Origin: Fidelibacterota bacterium SCGC AAA298-D23
GTDB lineage: Bacteria > Fidelibacterota > Marinisomatia > Marinisomatales > Marinisomataceae
Direction: 5' to 3'
Assembly (NCBI GenBank): GCA_000402655.1
Contig: AQSI01000001.1
Location: forward strand, 186,001-250,000
Length of the DNA: 64,000 bases
Below are positions 34,870 to 44,109 of the stretch, piece after piece. A model generated the notes under the pieces. The model saw only the letters and a program-made list of their open reading frames with translations, made no database searches and was not told the origin of the DNA. The position numbers and the translations under genes are program-made. Each line of letters begins with the position of its first letter. Within the stretch, counting starts at the first letter, position 1.

Positions 34870-35411
34870 GAAACTCCACCTGTTCCAATAAAACCATAAA
34901 TATCCAGTCCAAATGTATGAATTAGCTCATTCCATAAGTTCTTTGGTGAAGATTGAAAAATAGAGTTACTACATTCCTGAATTAACCAATCACCTCTTTT
35001 AATTTCTTCTTGAAGTTGACTTTTTCCCCAGGATGCGTGGCCAAAAATAAGCTTGGTATCTTTTGGAGTTTTTTCATTAAATAATATTTCCTGAATTAGA
35101 TCCAAATCATTAGATAGTTCTATTTTTTCGGAAAAGTCATCCGACTTTCCTGTAGTTTTTTGAACGATACAAGCTTCATTGAGTCTAACAGGTCCCCCAA
35201 AAAAAATCTTTTCAGACTCATTTATAATATCCTCAAATATTTTATTTTTGATACCAGCATTAATTATTTTCATCTGACTTATTGGTTTATTTACTATAAC
35301 ACCCATTGTTCCATTGACATCATCTTCACATATGAAAATTACACTTTTTGCAAAATAAGGATCGACCATATTGGGCATTGAAATTAGTAGTTTATTTTTT
35401 AGACTTTTCAT
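34866..35411 (-). CDS. YqgE/AlgH family protein (DUF179)
   Basis: 181 residues. The family signature opens the protein: LKNKLLISMPNMVDPYFAKSVIFIC followed by NGTMGVIVNKPIS. Later come FFGGPVRLNEACIV, the FGHASWGKSQLQEEIKRGDWLI segment (usual GYAGWGPGQLEEE) and DIYGFIGTGGVS at the end. The function of YqgE/AlgH is not established; alginate regulation was claimed for Pseudomonas AlgH. Divergent from uvrA and coupled to a 49-residue ORF downstream. Confidence 0.9.
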   Translation of the reverse strand: MKSLKNKLLISMPNMVDPYFAKSVIFICEDDVNGTMGVIVNKPISQMKIINAGIKNKIFEDIINESEKIFFGGPVRLNEACIVQKTTGKSDDFSEKIELSNDLDLIQEILFNEKTPKDTKLIFGHASWGKSQLQEEIKRGDWLIQECSNSIFQSSPKNLWNELIHTFGLDIYGFIGTGGVS

Positions 35412-35490
35412 TTTTTATATAATAAAACATAAATCCTTTTTTGAATCATGTCCAGACTTAAGTAAATTATAAGCTAATTTTTTTAAAAAT
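35412..35490. promoter_or_regulatory. Divergent promoter region between yqgE and uvrA
   Basis: 79-base AT-rich gap between divergent genes. It includes TATATAATAAAA just outside yqgE and TATAAGCTAATTT before uvrA, plausible -10-like sequences. I see no SOS-type (CTG-N10-CAG) LexA box before uvrA. Confidence 0.3.
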
Positions 35491-38304
35491 ATGAAGAACA
35501 AATTAAAAATACGTGGTGCTAGACAACACAATTTGAAAGAAGTTGCTGTTGATATTGAAAAAAATAAGCTAGTAGTTATTACTGGACCATCAGGATCTGG
35601 AAAGTCATCATTGGCTTTTGATACAATCTACGCTGAAGGACAGAGAAGATATGTCGAGTCTCTATCAGCATATGCAAGACAATTTCTTGATTTAATGGAA
35701 AAGCCAGATGTTGATACAATTGAAGGACTATCTCCAGCAATATCAATTGAACAAAAAACAGGTTCACGTAATCCTAGATCTACAGTTGGCACAATTACAG
35801 AAATTCATGATTATCTTAGATTACTTTATGCTAGCATAGGACAACCACATTGTTGGGAGTGTTCAAGACCAATTACAAGACAATCTCCAGAACAAATTGT
35901 AGAACAAATATTAAAATCTCATAAAAGTGAAAAAGCGTATATATTATCTCCAGTAGTTCAAGGTAGAAAAGGAGAACACAAAACTGTTCTAGATGATCTA
36001 AAAAAGAAGGGTTTTCTCAGGGCAAGAATTGACAAAGAGATCATTTCATTGAGAAAAATACCCACTTTAGAAAAAAATAAAAAGCACAATATAGACGTTC
36101 TGATTGATAGAGTATTGGTTGAACAAGACATTAAATCTAGGCTTTTAGAATCTGTTGAGCTAGCGCTAAACATGGGTAATGGAATTTGCATAATAAATAT
36201 TAATAATAAAGAAGATTATTTGTTTAGTGAACATTTTGCGTGTGCTTATCATCCATACGTAATGATGACAGATTTAACACCAAGAATGTTTTCATTTAAC
36301 TCTCCATATGGGGCCTGCCAACAGTGTGATGGTTTGGGATATATTACAGAGATAGATCCAAACCTTGTAGTTCCTGATACAAAAAAATCCTTAATTCAAG
36401 AAGCTATAAAACCCATTGGTAGTCAACCTAAAGGGTTCCATGGTAGTAAGTTAAGAGCACTTGCACGAGAATTTGATTTATCGTTTTCAAAGCCGTGGAA
36501 TAAACTCTCAAAAGAAATAAGAACAATTTTACTTTATGGCTTATCCGGTAAAAAAATCGATGTGAATTATAATAGTTCAAATTTTTCTGGTACATATAAA
36601 GGTAAATGGGAGGGAGTCATTCCTGAGCTTCAAAGAAGGTATAAGCAAACACAGTCATTTGGAATAAGAAGATGGATTGAAAGTTTTATGAGTACAAGAG
36701 TATGCGACGGGTGTAAAGGAAAAAGACTTAAAGACTCTTCTTTGAACGTAAATGTAGGTTCAGCAAACATTGGAGATCTTTGTTCAAAAAATATATCAGA
36801 AACACTAGAATTTTTCGAAAAACTTGATTTGTCAGATAACCAAAAAGAAATCGCTGGAGGCATTTTAAATGAAATTAAGAAAAGACTGAGTTTCCTAATT
36901 AATGTTGGCCTGAATTATTTAACACTTGATAGGGCTTCAAGAACCTTATCAGGTGGAGAAGCACAAAGGATTAGGTTAGCCTCACAGGTTGGATCTCAAC
37001 TTACTGGAGTGTTATATGTTTTGGATGAGCCTTCAATTGGTTTGCATCCAAGAGATAATGACAGACTTTTGAATACTCTAAAATCTTTAAAAGAAATAGG
37101 TAATACTGTTATAGTAGTTGAACATGATTTAGATACAATAGAATCTGCAGATCAAATCATTGATATGGGACCTAAAGCTGGATTTCATGGAGGAGAAGTT
37201 GTTTTTTCAGGTAAAATCGAAGAAATAACAAAACATCAAAAAAGCTTAACTGGCAAGTATTTGTCTGGAGAAAAATTCATTTCTTTGCCTAACTACAGGC
37301 TACCGACCTTTGATCATTTTTCACTCATTGGAGCGTCTGGCAATAATCTTAAAAATGTAGATGTTAGTTTTCCTTATGAAAGACTTATTGCAGTGACCGG
37401 AGTTTCTGGAAGTGGTAAAAGCTCTCTTATTAACCAAACTCTTTACCCAGCTTTGTCAAACCTTGTCAATTTTGGTGTAAAAGATATGCTTCCATTCAAA
37501 AATCTCGTAAGGACCGATAAAATAGAAAGAGTGATTAATGTAGATCAAAAACCAATAGGAAAAACACCACGATCTAATCCTGCAACTTATACTGGTATTT
37601 TTACCCATATTAGAGATTTATTTGCACAAACAAGAGAAGCAAAATTAAGAGGGTATAAAATTGGAAGATTTTCTTTTAATGTAAAGGGTGGCAGGTGTGA
37701 ATCCTGTCAAGGAGCTGGTATAATAAAAATTGAAATGAATTTTTTACCGGATGTATATGTTAGTTGTGATGATTGCAACGGTAAAAGATATAATAAAGAA
37801 ACTTTACAGATTGAATACAAAAATAAAAATATTGATGATATTTTAAATATGTCTGTTGAAGATGCTAGAGTGTTCTTTAAAAATATACAGCCAATCAAAA
37901 AAAGACTAGATACACTTCATGATGTAGGCCTTGGATATATAAAGTTGGGACAGCAAGCTACAACGCTTTCAGGTGGTGAAGCCCAAAGAATTAAGCTTTC
38001 AACGGAACTATCAAAAACGAGCACAAAAAATACTGTATACTTTCTTGATGAGCCAACAACAGGATTACATGTTGACGATATTCAAATGTTACTATCTGTA
38101 TTACAAAAGCTTGTTGATCAAGGAAACACTATCATTGTAATTGAACATAACCTAGATGTAGTAAAGTGCGCAGATTGGATTATTGATCTAGGGCCAGAAG
38201 GTGGAGAGGGTGGTGGAACAGTTGTTGCTCAAGGTACTGTCGATGAGCTATCAAAAAATAAAGCTTCAATTACAGGTAAATTTCTTAAAAAAGTTCTAAA
38301 ATAA
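35491..38304 (+). CDS. uvrA: Excinuclease ABC subunit A
   Basis: 937 residues, full-length UvrA, the DNA damage sensor of nucleotide excision repair. It has two ABC ATPase modules: Walker A GPSGSGKSSLAFDT (about residue 33) and GVSGSGKSSLINQT (about 638), each with a signature LSGGEAQRI and a Walker B LYVLDEPSIGLHP / YFLDEPTTGLHV. Zinc modules are visible as CWEC...CQQCDGLGY, CDGCKGKRL and CESCQGAG...CDDCNGKRY. Divergent from yqgE and followed by ruvB. All catalytic motifs are intact. Confidence 0.97.
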   Translation: MKNKLKIRGARQHNLKEVAVDIEKNKLVVITGPSGSGKSSLAFDTIYAEGQRRYVESLSAYARQFLDLMEKPDVDTIEGLSPAISIEQKTGSRNPRSTVGTITEIHDYLRLLYASIGQPHCWECSRPITRQSPEQIVEQILKSHKSEKAYILSPVVQGRKGEHKTVLDDLKKKGFLRARIDKEIISLRKIPTLEKNKKHNIDVLIDRVLVEQDIKSRLLESVELALNMGNGICIININNKEDYLFSEHFACAYHPYVMMTDLTPRMFSFNSPYGACQQCDGLGYITEIDPNLVVPDTKKSLIQEAIKPIGSQPKGFHGSKLRALAREFDLSFSKPWNKLSKEIRTILLYGLSGKKIDVNYNSSNFSGTYKGKWEGVIPELQRRYKQTQSFGIRRWIESFMSTRVCDGCKGKRLKDSSLNVNVGSANIGDLCSKNISETLEFFEKLDLSDNQKEIAGGILNEIKKRLSFLINVGLNYLTLDRASRTLSGGEAQRIRLASQVGSQLTGVLYVLDEPSIGLHPRDNDRLLNTLKSLKEIGNTVIVVEHDLDTIESADQIIDMGPKAGFHGGEVVFSGKIEEITKHQKSLTGKYLSGEKFISLPNYRLPTFDHFSLIGASGNNLKNVDVSFPYERLIAVTGVSGSGKSSLINQTLYPALSNLVNFGVKDMLPFKNLVRTDKIERVINVDQKPIGKTPRSNPATYTGIFTHIRDLFAQTREAKLRGYKIGRFSFNVKGGRCESCQGAGIIKIEMNFLPDVYVSCDDCNGKRYNKETLQIEYKNKNIDDILNMSVEDARVFFKNIQPIKKRLDTLHDVGLGYIKLGQQATTLSGGEAQRIKLSTELSKTSTKNTVYFLDEPTTGLHVDDIQMLLSVLQKLVDQGNTIIVIEHNLDVVKCADWIIDLGPEGGEGGGTVVAQGTVDELSKNKASITGKFLKKVLK

Positions 38305-38345
38305 TTTTTTGGATAACGGGCATTCCCTATTTATCTTAGTATGTT

Positions 38346-39338
38346 GTGACTGATGAACAAAAAATAGTTATATCTTCAAATGAAGAAAAAAATTTCGATA
38401 AACAAATCAGACCAAATCTTTTCGACGATTTTATTGGACAATCATCTATTGTTAAATCCTTAAAAACTTATATTACTGCTGCCAAACAAAGAGAGGAAGC
38501 ATTAGATCACATTCTTTTGTATGGTCCGCCGGGACTAGGAAAGACTACCCTTTCGAATATAATTGCTACTGAACTTGAAAAGGGGTTTTTATCTACTTCA
38601 GGTCCAGTTATATCTATACCAGGAGATCTTTCAGGCATGTTAACCAATCTTCAAGACAGAGATGTTTTTTTTATAGATGAAATTCATAGGGTTAATACAA
38701 CCGTTGAGGAATATCTTTATTCTGCAATGGAAGATTTTAAAATTGATATATTAATAGACTCAGGACCTAATGCAAGAACAGTGAGAATTGATTTAGAGCC
38801 TTTTACGTTGGTCGGAGCAACAACAAGACTAGGAAATATTTCTACACCAATGCGAGATAGATTTGGTGCAATTTTTAGATTGGATTTTTATCAAAAAAAC
38901 GAAATTTTTAAAATACTAAAAAGAACAGCATCGATTTTACAAATGAATATACAGGATGATGCGTTAATAGAAATTGCTGGTAGGTCAAGAGGAACGCCAA
39001 GAATAGCTAATAGAGTTTTAAAAAGAGTTAGAGACTTTGCTCAGGTGAAAAATGTAAAAGAGATTAAACTCGAAGATGCAAGAAGCTCTCTTGATAGTAT
39101 TGGTATCGATGAAAATGGATTAGAAAATATGGATCGTAAAATTTTAAAAAATCTTATTGTCAATCATAATGGTGGGCCTACTGGTGGGAAATCATTGGCA
39201 ATTTCCATTAATGAAGATATTCAAACAATTGAAGATGTCTATGAACCTTACCTCATAAAAGAAGGTTTTATTGAACGAACTTCTAGAGGAAGAATAGCAA
39301 CCGATAAAGCTTATGCTTTATTTGATTTAAAAAAATAA
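38346..39338 (+). CDS. ruvB: Holliday junction branch migration ATPase RuvB
   Basis: 330 residues starting at GTG 38346. RuvB is the hexameric AAA+ motor that, with RuvA, drives branch migration of Holliday junctions. Walker A is LYGPPGLGKTTLSNIIA, Walker B FFIDEIHRVN, sensor 1 LVGATTRLGNISTPMRDRFGA, and the C-terminal winged helix ends with EPYLIKEGFIERTSRGR. The IRPNLFDDFIGQ start is typical. No ruvA or ruvC is adjacent. It follows uvrA after 41 bases. Confidence 0.96.
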   Translation: MTDEQKIVISSNEEKNFDKQIRPNLFDDFIGQSSIVKSLKTYITAAKQREEALDHILLYGPPGLGKTTLSNIIATELEKGFLSTSGPVISIPGDLSGMLTNLQDRDVFFIDEIHRVNTTVEEYLYSAMEDFKIDILIDSGPNARTVRIDLEPFTLVGATTRLGNISTPMRDRFGAIFRLDFYQKNEIFKILKRTASILQMNIQDDALIEIAGRSRGTPRIANRVLKRVRDFAQVKNVKEIKLEDARSSLDSIGIDENGLENMDRKILKNLIVNHNGGPTGGKSLAISINEDIQTIEDVYEPYLIKEGFIERTSRGRIATDKAYALFDLKK

Positions 39339-39356
39339 GGAGAAAAGTAAAGTTAT

Positions 39357-40409
39357 ATGATAGAAAAAAAGAAAAAATATAAATTGAGTGATTTTAGATA
39401 TCAACTTCCAAAAAAATTTATAGCTCAAAAACCAAAACAAAAAAGAGATGGATCAAAAATGATGGTTTTAAATAGGACTGAGCAAACTATAAAGCACAAA
39501 AAATTTTCAGACATTACTGATTATTTTCAAAAAAATGATTTATTAATTCTAAATAATACAAAAGTATTTCCAGCAAAACTTTACGCAACAAAAGATAGGA
39601 CAGATGCAAAAGTTGAGATTTTCCTTTTAAGAGAGTTAGGCGATCGTTTATGGGAAGTTCTCGTGAAGCCAGCCAGAAAAGTACGAATAGGGAATAAGTT
39701 AATTTTATCTGATAGCCTTTTTTGTGACGTAATTGATAATACCGTTTCTGGTGGAAGAGTGGTGAGGTTTGAATTTGAGAAAGGGAATTTTGATGATATT
39801 TTAGATAAACTTGGTCACCCACCTTTACCGCCTTATATTGAAAGACCAACTACCCAAAGAGACAAAGAAAGATATCAAACAGTTTATGCTGAAAAAAGGG
39901 GGGCAGTGGCTGCACCTATTGCAGGATTACACTTCACACCCCAGACTCTCAAAAAACTTGAAAAAAAAGGTGTGAATATCTACTACATCACTCTTCATAT
40001 AGGTCTTGGAACATTTAAGCCAGTCCAGGTTGAAGACTTAAATAGACATCATATGGACTCTGAATATTTTGAAGTTTCTCCTAGTACAGCTGTGGCAATA
40101 AACGAAGCAAAAAGAAAAAGAAGAAGAATATTTGCAGTTGGGACCTCCACTGTTAGAGCTTTGGAGACTGTAAATGTTTCGGGATTTCAAATTTCTCCAA
40201 AAAAAGGCTGGACAAACAAATTTATTCATCCTCCACATGAGTTTAAAATAGTGGATGGATTAATTACAAATTTTCATCAACCAGAAAGCACGTTATTGAT
40301 GCTAACCTCTTCCTTTGGAGGATATAAGTTTATCAAAGAAGCATATAAAGTAGCTAAGAAAAAAAATTATAGATTTTTGAGTTATGGAGACTCAATGCTA
40401 ATCACATAA
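39357..40409 (+). CDS. queA: tRNA preQ1(34) S-adenosylmethionine ribosyltransferase-isomerase
   Basis: 350 residues. QueA transfers and isomerises the ribosyl group of SAM onto preQ1 at tRNA wobble position 34 in queuosine synthesis. Signatures: LSDFRYQLPKKFIAQKP, LLILNNTKVFPAKL, GHPPLPPYIER, RYQTVYAEKRGAVAAPIAGLHFT, VGTSTVRALE and TNFHQPESTLLMLTSSFGG. A GGAG ribosome binding site precedes it. The downstream ispDF starts one base after its stop. Confidence 0.96.
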   Translation: MIEKKKKYKLSDFRYQLPKKFIAQKPKQKRDGSKMMVLNRTEQTIKHKKFSDITDYFQKNDLLILNNTKVFPAKLYATKDRTDAKVEIFLLRELGDRLWEVLVKPARKVRIGNKLILSDSLFCDVIDNTVSGGRVVRFEFEKGNFDDILDKLGHPPLPPYIERPTTQRDKERYQTVYAEKRGAVAAPIAGLHFTPQTLKKLEKKGVNIYYITLHIGLGTFKPVQVEDLNRHHMDSEYFEVSPSTAVAINEAKRKRRRIFAVGTSTVRALETVNVSGFQISPKKGWTNKFIHPPHEFKIVDGLITNFHQPESTLLMLTSSFGGYKFIKEAYKVAKKKNYRFLSYGDSMLIT

Positions 40410-40410
40410 A

Positions 40411-41553
40411 ATGAAAAATATTGCAATTATAGTTGGAGCGGGATCAGGCGAAAGATTCGGTTCATATAAGCAGGTAGAAATGATAAATAATAAGCCTGTA
40501 TATAAATATTCTATTGATGCTTTCCTTGATTCAAATTGTTTTTCTCAAATAATATTAGCTATTCCGAAAAAATTACTCAGAGTTATTCCTCGCCAATTAA
40601 AAGATAATAGATATAAAGATATAGTAGTTTGTGAAGGAGGAAAAACAAGAGCGCAATCTGTTTATAATGCATTCTCCAAAATTACTGGAAACAAAAAAAA
40701 TAAAATATTTATTCATGATGCTGCAAGGCCTTTAATCTCAAAAAAAACAATTTTAGACCTTGTAAGTTTTTCAAAAAAAGAAAAAGCTGTTATTTTAGCA
40801 AAAAAAATAAATGAGACTGTAAAATCAGTAGAAGAAGGAAGATCAAAATTTACTGTGGACAGATCATCGCTTTGGACATCAGAAACGCCACAAGTATTTA
40901 ATCAAGAAATTCTTCAAGAGGCTTATGACAAAAAGTTAGATATTATTGATGAATTTTCTGATGAGGCTTCATTGATTGAAGAATGTGGATATGAGGTAAA
41001 AATTTGTGAAAATAAAAGCTTGAATACAAAAATTACTACGGTAGAAGATATAGATTTAATTTCAAAAAATATGATAGATAATGTTTTTTTTGGCATCGGT
41101 CTTGATTGCCATTCTTTAGAAGAAGGTAGTGGTATTATTATAGGAGGTTACCAAATTAAATGTAATTTGAAGTCTGTTGCACATTCTGACGGAGACGTTT
41201 TAACACATGCTATTATAGATGCATTATGTGGGGCATTAAATTTAGGCGACATAGGACAACATTTCCCTAATACCCCAAACAACAAAAATATTTCTAGTAT
41301 TGAATTATTAAAAAAAATAATGTTATTAACTCCAAGTAATATTAGCATTATCAATATTGACGCCTCAATTGTATTAAACAACCCAAAAATTTCAAAATAT
41401 AAATCAAAAATAATTTCAAAATTAGCTCCAGTTTTAAAAATTTCAGAAAGTCAAATATCTATTAAAGGGATTACAAGCAATGGATTGAGCTTTTTAAATA
41501 TGAAAAATGGCTGGGGAGCTGAAGTAATTATTTCACTAAAAAAATGGAAATAA
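40411..41553 (+). CDS. ispDF: Bifunctional IspD/IspF (CDP-ME synthase and MEcPP synthase)
   Basis: 380 residues, a fusion of two MEP-pathway enzymes. The IspD domain (1-225) has IIVGAGSGERFGSYKQ, FIHDAARPLIS and DEFSDEASLIEECGY; its nucleotide-binding loop is shorter than usual and lacks the proline of the PKQ motif. The IspF domain (about 226-380) has metal ligands in GIGLDCHSLEEG and HSDGDVLTHAIIDALCGAL and GDIGQHFPNT, ending with MKNGWGAEVIISL. IspE, acting between the two, is encoded next with a ten-base overlap, so three consecutive MEP steps are made from one transcript. Confidence 0.94.
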   Translation: MKNIAIIVGAGSGERFGSYKQVEMINNKPVYKYSIDAFLDSNCFSQIILAIPKKLLRVIPRQLKDNRYKDIVVCEGGKTRAQSVYNAFSKITGNKKNKIFIHDAARPLISKKTILDLVSFSKKEKAVILAKKINETVKSVEEGRSKFTVDRSSLWTSETPQVFNQEILQEAYDKKLDIIDEFSDEASLIEECGYEVKICENKSLNTKITTVEDIDLISKNMIDNVFFGIGLDCHSLEEGSGIIIGGYQIKCNLKSVAHSDGDVLTHAIIDALCGALNLGDIGQHFPNTPNNKNISSIELLKKIMLLTPSNISIINIDASIVLNNPKISKYKSKIISKLAPVLKISESQISIKGITSNGLSFLNMKNGWGAEVIISLKKWK

Positions 41554-42380
41554 AATCAACTTCAAAGATTAATATTGGACTACATGTTCATAATAGGAGA
41601 AGTGATGGCTTCCATAATATTTCAACGCTATTTCAAGAGATAAATCTTTGTGACACAGTTGAAATTATAGAAGATAAAATTTTTTCATGCAACACAGATT
41701 GCGGTACCATTATTGAAAAAAATAATTTTGGAACAAAAGCGTTTAATGTGTTAAAAGCGAAGTACCCAAAAATACCCAACGTACGTATTTCAATTAAAAA
41801 AATAATACCTACGAAAGCTGGCCTCGGTGGAGGATCTAGTAATGGCACAGCGGTAATAGTAGGATTGAATGATCTTTTCAAGCTCAAATTAAGCAACAAA
41901 GAATTGTCTGAAATGGCGAGTAAAGTTAGTTCCGATTCTGCTTTTTTTGTAAATGGTGGAATGCAATTTGGAACATCTAGGGGAGAAAGGCTAGATATCA
42001 TTCAAAATATACAAATACCCAAACATATTTTATTAGTCCACCCAGGAATTAAAATCAGTACAAAAGAGGCTTTTAATCATTTAAAAAACCATTTGTTAAA
42101 TGAAGATATGGACATTAACTTGTCGCAATTATTAAGAGAATTAAATAATTATACTTTTGATTCTAAGTTATTTAAAAATGATTTTGAGATGTACGTTTTT
42201 AAAACACATCCAGAAATTGGCGCTATAAAATTAAAAATTTTGGATTTCGGTGCAAAATATGCCAGTTTGTCGGGTACGGGTTCGACTGTGTTTGGAATAT
42301 TTTCTTCAAAAAAAGATTTGCTTAAAGCACAATCTTTCTTAAGTCCCCAGTACTCAACTTACTATGTAAATCCAATTTAA
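41544..42380 (+). CDS. ispE: 4-diphosphocytidyl-2-C-methyl-D-erythritol kinase
   Basis: 278 residues, GHMP kinase that phosphorylates CDP-ME in isoprenoid synthesis. The substrate-binding KINIGLHVHNRRSDGFHNISTLFQ opens the protein. The ATP loop is IPTKAGLGGGSSNGTAVIVGLN, followed by SDSAFFVNGG, and the C-terminal SLSGTGSTVFGIF is the third GHMP motif. It overlaps ispDF by ten bases and is followed at once by tRNA-Gln, prs, rplY and pth, an order also known in Pseudomonas. Confidence 0.95.
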   Translation: MEIKSTSKINIGLHVHNRRSDGFHNISTLFQEINLCDTVEIIEDKIFSCNTDCGTIIEKNNFGTKAFNVLKAKYPKIPNVRISIKKIIPTKAGLGGGSSNGTAVIVGLNDLFKLKLSNKELSEMASKVSSDSAFFVNGGMQFGTSRGERLDIIQNIQIPKHILLVHPGIKISTKEAFNHLKNHLLNEDMDINLSQLLRELNNYTFDSKLFKNDFEMYVFKTHPEIGAIKLKILDFGAKYASLSGTGSTVFGIFSSKKDLLKAQSFLSPQYSTYYVNPI

Positions 42381-42384
42381 TTTT

Positions 42385-42456
42385 TGGGGAGTCGTCTAAT
42401 TGGCAGGACACCTGGTTTTGGTCCAGGCAGTCGGGGTTCGAGTCCCTGCTCCCCAA
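42385..42456 (+). tRNA. tRNA-Gln (anticodon TTG)
   Basis: 72 nucleotides that fold as a cloverleaf. The acceptor stem TGGGGAG pairs with CTCCCCA, the anticodon arm CCTGG/CCAGG encloses the loop TTTTGGT with anticodon TTG, and the T arm has the TTCGAGT loop. The 3' CCA is not encoded (CAA follows the discriminator A). It lies between ispE and prs, and is probably cotranscribed and cut out of the operon transcript. Confidence 0.95.
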
Positions 42457-42463
42457 CAAAATT

Positions 42464-43426
42464 ATGGGTAAATACGTAAAAAAAATATTTGCAGGATCAA
42501 GTAATCCTAGCCTTGCAGCTAAAATTGCAGAAGAGTGTGGTGTATCTCTTGGTGATGTAACTATTAAACGTTTTAGTGATGGAGAAATTTGGGTGAAATT
42601 TGAGGAGAACCTAAGAGGGAATGACGTTTATCTTATTCAGTCTACTAATGCTCCAGCAGATAATATTGTTGAACTAGCATTACTTATCGATGCTGCAAAA
42701 AGAGCAAGTGCTCAAAGAATTAATGTGATTATACCATACTTTGGATATTCTAGACAAGATCGTAAGGACGAGCCAAGAGTTCCAATTTCTGCTAAGGTCA
42801 TGATGGACATTTTCATAAAAGCAGGAGCAAATAGGGTGGTGACTATGGACCTTCATTCAACTCAAATTCAAGGTTTTTCATCAAAACCAGTCGATAATAT
42901 TTATGGAAGTCTTGTCTTAATGCCTGAATTAGAAAAACATTTCAAAGACTTCTCGTCAAATGATAATTTTACAGTTTTAATTCCAGACATGGGATCAAGC
43001 AAGCTAGGACAATCTTATGCTAAAAGATTAGGCATGAGCTTTGCCCTCATTGATAAAAGAAGAAATGCTCACAATCAGTCTGAAGTTGTATCTGTTGTTG
43101 GAGAACTAGCAAATAAGCATGTATTGATTATTGATGATATGATTGATACAGCTGGTACTATATCAAATGCTGCCAAAGTAGCTAAAGAAAAAGGAGCACT
43201 ATCAGTAACTGTTGCTGCAACACACGGTATATTTTCTTCTAATGCAATTGATAAGTTGTCGGATGATATAGTTGATTCAATTTTTATTACAGATACAATA
43301 GATATTTCACATATTGATAATTGCGAAAAGCTTAAAACTATTTCATCTTCAAAAATTTTTGCAGAAACAATTAACAGGATTCATAGCGGTGAATCGGTCA
43401 GTCAACTATTTAGGAAAGTAACATGA
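42464..43426 (+). CDS. prs: Ribose-phosphate pyrophosphokinase (PRPP synthetase)
   Basis: 320 residues, class I. It makes PRPP from ribose 5-phosphate and ATP for nucleotide, histidine and NAD synthesis. Motifs: FAGSSNPSLAAKIAEECG, RFSDGEIWVKFEENLRGNDVYLIQST, IPYFGYSRQDRKDEPRVPISAK (flexible loop), TMDLHSTQIQGF, and the PRPP loop VLIIDDMIDTAGTI. It follows tRNA-Gln after seven bases and overlaps rplY by four bases. Confidence 0.96.
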   Translation: MGKYVKKIFAGSSNPSLAAKIAEECGVSLGDVTIKRFSDGEIWVKFEENLRGNDVYLIQSTNAPADNIVELALLIDAAKRASAQRINVIIPYFGYSRQDRKDEPRVPISAKVMMDIFIKAGANRVVTMDLHSTQIQGFSSKPVDNIYGSLVLMPELEKHFKDFSSNDNFTVLIPDMGSSKLGQSYAKRLGMSFALIDKRRNAHNQSEVVSVVGELANKHVLIIDDMIDTAGTISNAAKVAKEKGALSVTVAATHGIFSSNAIDKLSDDIVDSIFITDTIDISHIDNCEKLKTISSSKIFAETINRIHSGESVSQLFRKVT

Positions 43427-44109
43427 GTAAATTTGAAAAATTAAATGTAGATATTAGAAAAGAACAAGGTACATCAGCAGCAAGAAGAACTAGATTGCAA
43501 AACAAGGTGCCTGCAGTTGTTTATCATTCTGGGGTAGAGGCTACACCTCTTTCTGTAGATAAAATAAGTTTAAATAAAGCACTTAGAACAGGTCAAATGA
43601 TCTTTGAAGTAAATGTTGAGGATAAAGATCAATTTGTTTTAGTAAAGGAAATTCAGTATCACCCAGTAACTGATGAAATTATTCATATAGACTTTCAAAA
43701 AGTAAAAGAAGATGAAAAAATTTCTTTGGAAGTTGCTGTCAGAAGTTCTGGAGAAGCTCAGGGAGTAAAACTTGGTGGACTGTTGGTTCAAATGCTAAAC
43801 TCAGTAACCATTAAATGTAAACCAGCAGAGATTCCTGAGTTCCTTGAAATTGACGTGACAGATATGGAAATGAATACAAATCTTTTTGTTAAAGATATTA
43901 CTCTTCCAGAAGATATTGAAATGTTAACAGCTGATGATATTGCGGTAGTTTCAGTTCAGGAACCTAAAGAAGAAAAAGAAGAAGTTGTTGTGGAAGCAGA
44001 AAGCGAAGAAGCAGATGAAGCATCTGACGCAGACGAACAGCCTGCAGAAGAGGAAGCTCAAGAAGAGAGCTCTAAAGAAGCAATAGATGATGCTGGAGAC
44101 GAGGGATAA
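43423..44109 (+). CDS. rplY: 50S ribosomal protein L25, long (Ctc/TL5) form
   Basis: 228 residues. The N-terminal L25 domain, which binds 5S rRNA, has the characteristic EQGTSAARRTRLQNKVPAVVYHSG and LVKEIQYHPVTDEIIHIDF. A C-terminal TL5-type beta domain (about 95-185) is followed by an extremely acidic tail (from residue 187, rich in E, A and D). The four-base overlap with prs and the one-base overlap with pth give the common prs-rplY-pth operon. Confidence 0.94.
   Translation: MSKFEKLNVDIRKEQGTSAARRTRLQNKVPAVVYHSGVEATPLSVDKISLNKALRTGQMIFEVNVEDKDQFVLVKEIQYHPVTDEIIHIDFQKVKEDEKISLEVAVRSSGEAQGVKLGGLLVQMLNSVTIKCKPAEIPEFLEIDVTDMEMNTNLFVKDITLPEDIEMLTADDIAVVSVQEPKEEKEEVVVEAESEEADEASDADEQPAEEEAQEESSKEAIDDAGDEG

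Noticed and set aside
35412..35490. A LexA/SOS box before uvrA
   Set aside because: No CTG-N10-CAG or Gram-positive GAAC-N4-GTTC palindrome is present in the gap.
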